DNA of 11,929 nucleotides, taken from Balneolaceae bacterium (GTDB lineage Bacteria > Bacteroidota > Rhodothermia > Balneolales > Balneolaceae). Under the pieces are notes generated by a model. That model had not been told where the DNA came from. It made no database searches and saw only the letters and a program-made list of their open reading frames with translations. Positions 7,890-11,929 of this stretch are shown here, piece by piece. Positions within the stretch are counted from its first letter, which is position 1, and each line of letters opens with the position of its first letter. The stretch lies in NCBI GenBank assembly GCA_007126675.1, contig SLAU01000026.1, forward strand, positions 1 to 11,929, read 5' to 3'. The position numbers were made by a program, and so were the translations under genes.

Positions 7890-7901
7890 ATTTCAGTTTT
7901 T

Positions 7902-8047
7902 GTAAAAGTTACAAGCATTTCGCTATGCGCCTGTCTGCCAAAGCTTCAGCGCAGGCAGGTGCAAAAGATGAGCCTGCGGACGAGTATACATTGGTCGCTT
8001 TACTATAAAGTTAATCGCCCCACAGCAGAAGTGCCGAACCGTTATGC
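7902..8047 (+). other. attC-like site of cassette 2 (DUF3667-like), joined directly to cassette 3
   Basis: The left end GTAAAAGTTAC (7902-7912) matches, with two changes, the reverse complement of GTTATTTTAC at the start of its cassette (6974). Inner pairing is visible: GCATTTCGC (7915-7923) against GCAGAAGTGC (about 8024-8033). The right end is CCGTTATGC (8039-8047). A 12 bp stem with two wobbles (7927-7938 with 7951-7962) lies in between. At 146 bp it is at the long end for attC. No promoter module follows, so cassette 3 begins straight after G8041. Confidence 0.5.
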
Positions 8048-8139
8048 CTATGATGAATATTCGGCAGATTCAAATAAGCTAAACAATTTTTTCTCATCTT
8101 TAGCATTCATTTATTAGATTACACCTAAACATTATTACC

Positions 8140-8376
8140 ATGAGTGAATCAACTGTTTCAAAAAAAATTAAAAAGCTGCCTCCTGAGGCTAAACAACAAG
8201 CCCAGGATTTCGTGGATTTTCTTTATGAGCGGTATGTGATGGATGACACAAAAAAATCAGGAAAGAAAAGCATTTTAGAGAGTTCGTTTTTTGGTATGTG
8301 GAAAGATCGTGAAGATATGCAGGATAGTACTGAATGGGTCAGAAAGATTCGCAAATCACAGTGGTCTAATCCATAA
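8140..8376 (+). CDS. DUF2281/VapB-like antitoxin
   Basis: The 78-residue protein has the DUF2281 pattern: an N-terminal helix LPPEAKQQAQDFVDFLYERY (about 14-33), then a basic linker and a C-terminal segment FGMWKDREDMQDSTEWVRKIRKSQW. Such proteins are encoded directly upstream of PIN-domain toxins, bind and inhibit the toxin through the C-terminal tail, and commonly repress their own promoter as a complex. The toxin starts 2 bp after its stop, so the two are co-translated. No module promoter lies directly upstream, so the pair must use its own promoter in 8048-8139 or read-through from cassette 2. A good promoter there was not evident. No Shine-Dalgarno sequence is clear. Confidence 0.85.
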   Translation: MSESTVSKKIKKLPPEAKQQAQDFVDFLYERYVMDDTKKSGKKSILESSFFGMWKDREDMQDSTEWVRKIRKSQWSNP

Positions 8377-8378
8377 AC

Positions 8379-8774
8379 ATGCCTGCCGGATTGTTACTTA
8401 TCGACACGGATGTACTTATTGATTACAGCCGGGGAATTGAAAAAACGAAAGAAATCCTGAAAAACTTTGAGTCTGATCACGTACTTGCAATAAGTGTTGT
8501 TACCCAGCTTGAACTGATGGTTGGCTGTGAAAACAAGGCAGATTTTAAATCTCTTCAAAAATTCTTAACCAATTTTGAGATTATTCAATTAAGTAAATCC
8601 ACTTCAGAAAAAGCTGTTGATCTGTTTAAAAAATATCGCTCAAGTCATACTGTTCTGATTCCGGATATGTTAATTGCTTCTACTGCCTTAACACTCGAAA
8701 TTCCCTTACTATCAAAAAACCGGAAAGACTTTCGCTTTATTAATAAGCTGGAATTATTTGAATACACAGTTTAA
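8379..8774 (+). CDS. vapC: PIN-domain toxin, VapC-like
   Basis: The 131-residue protein is a full-length PIN-domain ribonuclease. The metal-binding acidic residues are in place: IDTDVLID at the N-terminus (Asp9 with Asp11), Glu45 in TQLELMVG, Asp96 in LIPDMLIAS, and the C-terminal SKNRKDF (Asn114, Asp117). VapC toxins cleave tRNA or rRNA with Mg2+ when the antitoxin is degraded, stopping growth. The target cannot be predicted from sequence. It lies 2 bp downstream of the DUF2281-like antitoxin and is the last gene of cassette 3. No residue seems missing, so it should be active. The pair would act as an addiction module that selects against loss of the array. Confidence 0.9.
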   Translation: MPAGLLLIDTDVLIDYSRGIEKTKEILKNFESDHVLAISVVTQLELMVGCENKADFKSLQKFLTNFEIIQLSKSTSEKAVDLFKKYRSSHTVLIPDMLIASTALTLEIPLLSKNRKDFRFINKLELFEYTV

Positions 8775-8795
8775 TCGCCGTATTTGGTATAAAAA

Positions 8796-8868
8796 AGGCA
8801 TCATGCAGACGAGTTAGTTTTAGTAGTATGGCTGTTCGCCTCACTTTATATGCCCTTGACTGTCAATC
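8796..8868 (+). other. attC-like site of cassette 3 (VapBC-like)
   Basis: AGGCAT (8796-8801) complements ATGCCT at the start of its cassette (8044-8049), but the inner AAC is CAT, so the match is partial (7 of 9). The right end is CTTGACTGTCAATC (about 8855-8868), with GTC in place of GTT as in cassette 1. It is 73 bp long. Confidence 0.35.
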
Positions 8869-9004
8869 GGAGTTTTTAAAGGAACCAATTATCCAAACAG
8901 TGGCAAATGGATGGCTGTACATTCAGGGCCTGTTTGCCGTACAGAGAGATTTGAATTATACTGTTAGAAATTAATTAGTGTGAAGAAGTGTGATTGAATA
9001 CATG
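8863..9004 (+). repeat. Promoter module copy 2 (142 bp, ORF-less)
   Basis: Direct copy of the module, starting TCAATCGG and ending ATACATG before TTATAA. The left third has diverged most; from GGCAAATGGATGG on it closely follows the other copies. Confidence 0.85.
8934..8962 (+). promoter_or_regulatory. Sigma70-like promoter in module copy 2, toward the membrane-anchored unknown
   Basis: TTGCCG (8934-8939), 17 bp, TATACT (8957-8962). The gene follows at 9113, so the leader would be about 140 nt. Confidence 0.6.
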
Positions 9005-9112
9005 TTATAAAGCGGGAGAAGACCTTAACTATCTTCGACAAATTTAAATTTCTATAAACCACAAAAATATTCACATATAAATTTAGCACTACGATAATAT
9101 AAAGTGAATTCA

Positions 9113-9712
9113 ATGGAAAATATATTAACTAACTGGGATAAAGTTTTTCAGCTACTAACTATTCTTATAGCGACAGTAGCTGCATTATTTTCATATTTGT
9201 CAATACGGACTTCTAAAAAATTATCTAACGAACAGATTGAATTCAGCAAAGAATTAAATAAACAAGAGATTATGCTTGGTAGACCATTAATTTCTTGTAC
9301 AGGTAATATTGGAATTTTAAATGAAACAACATTTAATCTAAATGTGACCCTAAGAAATATTGGGAAAAGATCATTAATTAATCTTTCAATTGAGTACTTT
9401 TGTCTAAGCCGGTCACCATCTGGTTCAACTCTTGAGTTTAATGAAAATTATTCAATTGCGAATCCCCTTGATAACGGAAGCGAATATACATTTTTTGAAA
9501 AACTACCTCGTTCAAATTCACAAAAAGAGATTTTATATAAAATAAAAATTAACTTTAAAGATACTCTGACTAAATCACTCGAAACGCAAGAGTTTTACTA
9601 CATTTTCCCCAAGGAGCAACAAGAATATTTAGACAATAAAATAAAAAATACAGTTGGGCTATTTAATGCTACAAATGGAGATAAAGATTTTTTAAATAAT
9701 AACTTGAAATAA
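9113..9712 (+). CDS. Unknown membrane-anchored cassette protein
   Basis: I do not recognise this 199-residue protein. It has one N-terminal transmembrane segment (about 12-32, VFQLLTILIATVAALFSYL), then a short charged helix likely to form a coiled coil (SKKLSNEQIEFSKELNKQE). A cytoplasmic or periplasmic beta-rich domain of about 130 residues follows (ISCTGNIGILN..., FNLNVTLRNIGKRSLINLSIEYF) with FKDTL and FYYIFPKEQQEYL near the end. The LRNIGKRSLINLSI stretch looks like an immunoglobulin-like beta-sandwich. ATG 9113 is chosen over GTG 9104 because AAAGTGA sits at a suitable distance from it. Strongly A+T-rich compared with the pdxH and glucosidase genes, which suggests transfer. It is the only gene of cassette 4. 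Confidence 0.75.
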   Translation: MENILTNWDKVFQLLTILIATVAALFSYLSIRTSKKLSNEQIEFSKELNKQEIMLGRPLISCTGNIGILNETTFNLNVTLRNIGKRSLINLSIEYFCLSRSPSGSTLEFNENYSIANPLDNGSEYTFFEKLPRSNSQKEILYKIKINFKDTLTKSLETQEFYYIFPKEQQEYLDNKIKNTVGLFNATNGDKDFLNNNLK

Positions 9713-9856
9713 ACTACCGTGTCTAGCACGCCATAAAACTAAGGAGGGTTTTATTGTTTTACGAAGGTTATGTGTGCCACATCAACTACTCTTTTTTTGA
9801 TAGAAATTCGGCTGAAGTCGAAAATTTATTTACATCGTCAGTAATGGCAAAAACCA
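9713..9856 (+). other. Non-coding tail of cassette 4
   Basis: Between the unknown gene and its attC-like site there is no ORF. ATAAAAC (9733-9739) and GTTTTAT (9748-9754) form a weak AT-rich hairpin followed by TGTTTT, which could be a poor terminator. Nothing else stands out. With the attC-like site, module 3 and the next leader, the whole gap to 10161 is non-coding. Confidence 0.4.
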
Positions 9857-9937
9857 CTTTATAACAAGTGCTGCAAGCGGACTGGTAATTGTATTTTGCT
9901 ATTGTTAGAATCTTGCCCTACCAGTTAAACGTCGAAC
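9857..9937 (+). other. attC-like site of cassette 4 (best example)
   Basis: CTTTATAAC (9857-9865) is the exact reverse complement of GTTATAAAG at the start of its cassette (9004-9012); extended to CCACTTTATAAC it matches at 11 of 12. After AAGTGCTG comes CAAGCGGACTG, which reads like the R''-L'' half of Vibrio cholerae repeats (ATAACAA, then CAAGNGGGACTG). ACTGGTA (9881-9887) pairs with TACCAGT (9919-9925). The right end is ACGTCGAAC (9929-9937), a weak GTT core. The 81 bp length is typical. Confidence 0.55.
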
Positions 9938-10070
9938 TGTTTTTACGGTAATGATTTTCAAAACAGCGGCAAATGAATGGGTGCACATTCAGGATCTGTT
10001 TGCCGTACAGGAAGATTTGGATTATACTGTTAGAAATTAATCAGCATATAGAAGTGTGGTTGAATACATG
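9932..10070 (+). repeat. Promoter module copy 3 (139 bp, ORF-less)
   Basis: Direct copy starting TCGAACTG and ending ATACATG before TTATGC. Its left 30 bp is the most divergent, containing the hairpin CTGTTTT/AAAACAG (9937-9943 with 9959-9965). The rest follows the consensus closely. Confidence 0.85.
10000..10028 (+). promoter_or_regulatory. Sigma70-like promoter in module copy 3, toward the addiction-module pair
   Basis: TTGCCG (10000-10005), 17 bp, TATACT (10023-10028), about 130 bp before the antitoxin gene start. Confidence 0.6.
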
Positions 10071-10161
10071 TTATGCGATCTCTACCCTATGACAAAATTA
10101 TTTTCCTTTTTTCGAGTTTATTACCATACTATAGAAGTATTTAAACTTTTTGAGAAAACTC

Positions 10162-10386
10162 ATGATTAACGAAAAAATCAAAAAACAAGCTCTTAAACTT
10201 TCTGATCAGGAACGTGCTGAACTTGCACATATGCTGATAGATAGTCTTCACCCAGAGAAAGAAATTGAATCGGAGGAAGCTTGGGCAAAAGAACTTAAAA
10301 AGCGTATTGACCGGTATGAGCAATGTGAGAGTTCTGCAAAGCCCTGGAGCGAAGTGAAGAAAAATGCAAAGGCACTTCTTGACTGA
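10162..10386 (+). CDS. Addiction-module component protein (CHP02574-like antitoxin)
   Basis: The 74-residue protein opens MINEKIKKQALKLSDQERAELAHMLIDSL, the hallmark helix of the putative addiction module component family (TIGR02574). It continues with EAWAKELKKRIDRYEQ and a tail PWSEVKKNAKALLD, as in that family. These proteins are the antitoxin partners of RelE/ParE toxins and probably also bind the operator. A TTG at 10150 would add four residues; ATG 10162 fits the family start. Its stop overlaps the toxin start by one base (TGATG), giving translational coupling. It sits in cassette 5 about 90 bp from the cassette edge, with the module 3 promoter upstream. Confidence 0.88.
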   Translation: MINEKIKKQALKLSDQERAELAHMLIDSLHPEKEIESEEAWAKELKKRIDRYEQCESSAKPWSEVKKNAKALLD

Positions 10387-10691
10387 TGAGCAAAATGGCC
10401 TTTGAACTTGACGATGCGGCAGAGGCCGAGTTTTATGATATTGTTGATTATTACAAACAATTTGATCACGCACTTTCCTACGATTTTATTCAGGATTTTG
10501 AAAATGCTGTTCAGAGGCTGATAAAATTCCCCAAAGCCGGCCATCCATATCTGTATCAGACAAAACGTATTTTTCTTAACCGCTTTCCCTATGCAATTGT
10601 GTACAAGGTTTACAGGGATGAATTGATCTTGGTTTTTGCCATCATGCATACGAAACGAAAACCGGATTATTGGGAAAAACGCCTTAAATAA
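10386..10691 (+). CDS. RelE/ParE superfamily toxin (CHP02574 partner)
   Basis: The 101-residue protein has the RelE/ParE fold pattern: FELDDAAEAEFYDIVDYYKQF (start), FIQDFENAVQRLIKFPKAGHPY in the middle, and RIFLNRFPYAIVYKVYRDELILVFAIMHTKRKPDYWEKR at the end. The RFPYAIVYKV strand and the KRKPDYWEKR tail are typical of the plasmid-stabilisation type that pairs with TIGR02574 antitoxins. Members either cut mRNA in the ribosome or poison gyrase; which applies cannot be told from sequence. Its start codon overlaps the antitoxin stop. The stop is followed within 12 bp by the attC-like site, so the cassette is tightly packed. Confidence 0.9.
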   Translation: MSKMAFELDDAAEAEFYDIVDYYKQFDHALSYDFIQDFENAVQRLIKFPKAGHPYLYQTKRIFLNRFPYAIVYKVYRDELILVFAIMHTKRKPDYWEKRLK

Positions 10692-10702
10692 ACTCGCAGG
10701 TT

Positions 10703-10830
10703 GCATATTCTGCAAATCGACGCTCCGCCGGCTGGCGGATTGCTTTTATCAAATTCTAATGTAGATTTAGGGCTATTAGAAAATAGCAAGGTTTCGAATC
10801 CGGTGCCGGTAATTTGCCAAACCGTTAATC
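10703..10830 (+). other. attC-like site of cassette 5 (RelE pair)
   Basis: GCATA (10703-10707) complements the TATGC at its cassette start (10072-10076) but lacks the AAC core. GCAAAT (10712-10717) pairs with ATTTGC (about 10812-10817), and CTCCGCC/GGCGGA (10722-10740) makes an inner stem. The right end is CCAAACCGTTAATC. It is 128 bp long. A small open frame here (10701-10898) is not a gene. Confidence 0.4.
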
Positions 10831-10965
10831 GGAGCTTTTACCAAAGCGATTATTGGAATAGTTGCAAATCAAAGGCTGCACATTCAGGATCTTTTTGACG
10901 TACAGGAAGAATTGGACTATACTGTTAGAAATTAATCTGTAGGAAGATGTGCGATTAGATACACG
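10825..10965 (+). repeat. Promoter module copy 4 (141 bp, ORF-less)
   Basis: Direct copy starting TTAATCGGAG and ending ATACACG before TTATTGG. It differs from the others at AAATCAAAGGC and has the best -35. Confidence 0.85.
10895..10923 (+). promoter_or_regulatory. Sigma70-like promoter in module copy 4, toward the second TA pair
   Basis: TTGACG (10895-10900), 17 bp, TATACT (10918-10923): five of six consensus bases in each hexamer at the ideal spacing, the strongest of the five. Confidence 0.65.
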
Positions 10966-11072
10966 TTATTGGCTGAAAAATCATTTGTTCTAAGCTAAAA
11001 CAACAGTATCAATTATCCGCAACAAATATTTGCCTATTCTTCTATATTGGCATGTAATGCGCAGGTATTTTA

Positions 11073-11366
11073 ATGCGTTTTGATAATAAAACTTATGAGA
11101 TTTTGAACTTAAAACAGACCGAAATGGCAAAAGTTGATAAAATTAGAAACGAATTGATTGACAAGATTATCTCTATAAAAAACAGAGATTTTCTTGAAGC
11201 ACTTAACAAATTGATTTCTTCAAGCTCCTCTGAATCTGATGTCGTTGAATTGACAAGAGAGCAAAAAATAATGTTGAAAATGAGTGAAAGAGACATCGAA
11301 AACGGAAATCTGATTTCCCAGGAAGCGATGGATAAAAGAAATCTGGAATGGCTAAACGCAATGTAG
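11073..11366 (+). CDS. Antitoxin of the second ParE/RelE pair
   Basis: The 97-residue protein resembles the small antitoxins that precede ParE-like toxins in Bacteroidota and relatives. It has a helical N-terminal part (MAKVDKIRNELIDKIISIKNRDFLEALNKLI), a Ser-rich hinge (SSSSSES) and a C-terminal toxin-binding tail (LTREQKIMLKMSERDIENGNLISQEAMDKRNLEWLNAM). The pattern of a helix with DKI...LEALNKLI and then an E/I-rich ISQEAMD tail is typical. The ATG at 11073 has AGG 8 bp upstream, but the family usually begins nearer Met18 (11124), so the true start is uncertain. It overlaps the toxin gene by 19 bp. It lies in cassette 6 behind the module 4 promoter. Confidence 0.8.
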   Translation: MRFDNKTYEILNLKQTEMAKVDKIRNELIDKIISIKNRDFLEALNKLISSSSSESDVVELTREQKIMLKMSERDIENGNLISQEAMDKRNLEWLNAM

Positions 11367-11662
11367 TTTGGACAAGAACAGCAGACCTCCAATTCGTTGG
11401 GATATTAGAATATTGGGTTAAAAGAAACAAATCCAATGCTTATTCAAAAAAACTTGTGAAATTGGTTTCGGAAAGAACAAAGCAAATTGCCGATCAACCA
11501 TTGATTTATAAAGCAACCGATTTTAAAGACGTTAGAGTGGCTTCTCTGGGAAATTTCAGTATCTACTACAAAGTTTCTGAAAAAGAAATAATAGTCACAG
11601 CTTTTTGGGACAATCGTCAAGATCCTGAAAAACTTTTAAAAATATTGGAGAATAAGAAATAA
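11348..11662 (+). CDS. ParE/RelE-type toxin
   Basis: The 104-residue protein begins MAKRNVVWTRTADLQFVGILEYWVKRNKS, the standard start of the Bacteroidota-type ParE/RelE toxins (W-x-x-x-A, then ILEYWxxRNKSxxYSKKL). It goes on with QPLIYKATDFKDVRVASLGNFSIYYKVSEKEIIVTAFWDNRQDPEKL, where the IYYKV strand and FWDNRQDP end match the family. This family is distinct from the toxin in cassette 5. The usual targets are gyrase or ribosome-bound mRNA; the sequence does not decide. It starts 19 bp inside the antitoxin gene, so translation is coupled. The cassette attC-like site begins at its stop codon. Confidence 0.9.
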   Translation: MAKRNVVWTRTADLQFVGILEYWVKRNKSNAYSKKLVKLVSERTKQIADQPLIYKATDFKDVRVASLGNFSIYYKVSEKEIIVTAFWDNRQDPEKLLKILENKK

Positions 11663-11799
11663 CGTTTACCCAATATAGACCATGGGCTATTGGGATTTAG
11701 GTGATTAAATGAATAGGCATTATATAAATCAAAAGGTCCGTGCTTAACCGAATAGAATAGGTATATAATCACTATATGCCATGGTTAGATCTGTTATTC
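11658..11799 (+). other. attC-like site of cassette 6 (second TA pair)
   Basis: AATAACGT (11658-11665), overlapping the toxin stop, is the exact reverse complement of ACGTTATT at the start of its cassette (10963-10970). CCCAATA/TATTGGG (11670-11694) makes an inner hairpin, and ATATAG pairs with CTATAT near the right end. It ends CTGTTATTC (11791-11799). It is 142 bp long. Confidence 0.45.
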
Positions 11800-11929
11800 G
11801 GAGCTACAAACAGAAGCGATTATCGGAACAGCAGCAAATGAATGGGTGTACATTCAGGATCTGTTTGCCGTACAGGGAGATTTGGATTATACTGTTAGAA
11901 ATTAGTCAGTATGAAGATTTGCGGTTAAT
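11794..11929 (+). repeat. Promoter module copy 5 (cut by the window end)
   Basis: Direct copy starting TTATTCGGAG and running to the end at GCGGTTAAT, a few bases short of the expected end. It predicts another cassette beyond the window. Confidence 0.8.
11865..11893 (+). promoter_or_regulatory. Sigma70-like promoter in module copy 5
   Basis: TTGCCG (11865-11870), 17 bp, TATACT (11888-11893), pointing out of the window. Confidence 0.6.

Larger units (their letters stand above)
6208..11929 (+). mobile_element. Integron-type gene-cassette array without integrase (CALIN-like), continuing past the window
   Basis: Six compact units, all read +, are separated by non-coding junctions. Inferred ORF cassettes: C1 6208-6833, C2 6975-8041, C3 8042-8862, C4 9005-9931, C5 10071-10824, C6 10966-11793. 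The sequence just after each ORF is complementary to the first bases of its own cassette, as attC R''/R' pairing predicts: C1 GGCTGAC with GTCAGCC (7 of 7), C4 CTTTATAAC with GTTATAAAG (9 of 9), C6 AATAAC with GTTATT, C2 GTAAAA with TTTTAC. C3 (AGGCAT) and C5 (GCATA) are partial. Five modules of about 140 bp intervene. Three of six cassettes carry toxin-antitoxin pairs, typical of sedentary chromosomal integrons. No intI or attI is seen. The identification is inference from hand alignment. Confidence 0.6.

Noticed and set aside
7927..7962. Strong hairpin as a terminator after the DUF3667-like gene
   Set aside because: No T-run follows the stem; it is better seen as the inner stem of the cassette 2 attC-like site.
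10248..10715. 155-codon minus-strand open frame opposite the RelE pair
   Set aside because: It runs opposite two recognised toxin-antitoxin genes with family motifs; its own translation has no domain character.
10701..10898. Small + strand open frame after the RelE toxin
   Set aside because: It spans the attC-like site and the promoter module, and its second half is shared non-coding repeat.
6834..11929. CRISPR-like array, because of five direct repeats
   Set aside because: The repeats are about 140 bp and lie 860-2030 bp apart with genes between them; no short regular spacers and no cas genes.

Overview
The window fits a Gram-negative of the FCB group, most likely Balneolota or a close relative. 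The evidence is a type IX secretion C-terminal sorting domain with the NYPNPFNPTT motif, lipoproteins with a clear lipobox, marine-type polysaccharide enzymes, and genes with weak or absent Shine-Dalgarno sequences. This placement is inference, because there is no rRNA or other marker gene here.

The left half (1-6112) looks like ordinary chromosome. It holds the start of a minus-strand lipoprotein, a secreted two-repeat protein with a T9SS tail, a geneless stretch of about 800 bp with REP-like palindromes and a small MITE-like element, pdxH (pyridoxamine 5'-phosphate oxidase), and a lipoprotein family 3 beta-glucosidase that ends at a Rho-independent-type terminator.

The right half (about 6208 to the end) reads as an integron-type gene-cassette array with no integrase in view. 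Six compact units all read in + direction: a GNAT acetyltransferase, a DUF3667-like zinc-ribbon membrane protein, a VapB/VapC-like pair, an unknown membrane-anchored protein, an addiction-module/RelE pair, and a second antitoxin/ParE pair. After each ORF lies a 70-146 bp site. Its left end is complementary, to a varying degree, to the first bases of its own cassette, which is what the R''/R' pairing of attC predicts. Its right end is GTTA-like. Between the units sit five direct copies of a roughly 140 bp module with no ORF. Each copy carries a sigma70-like promoter (TTGCCG or TTGACG, 17 bp, TATACT) that points into the next gene. One junction, between cassettes 2 and 3, has no module.

The favoured reading is a cluster of attC sites lacking integrase in which an ORF-less promoter cassette alternates with gene cassettes, so genes far from any array promoter can be expressed. 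Three different toxin-antitoxin pairs would stabilise the array. The attC assignment rests on hand alignment. Folding and covariance-model searches are the decisive tests.
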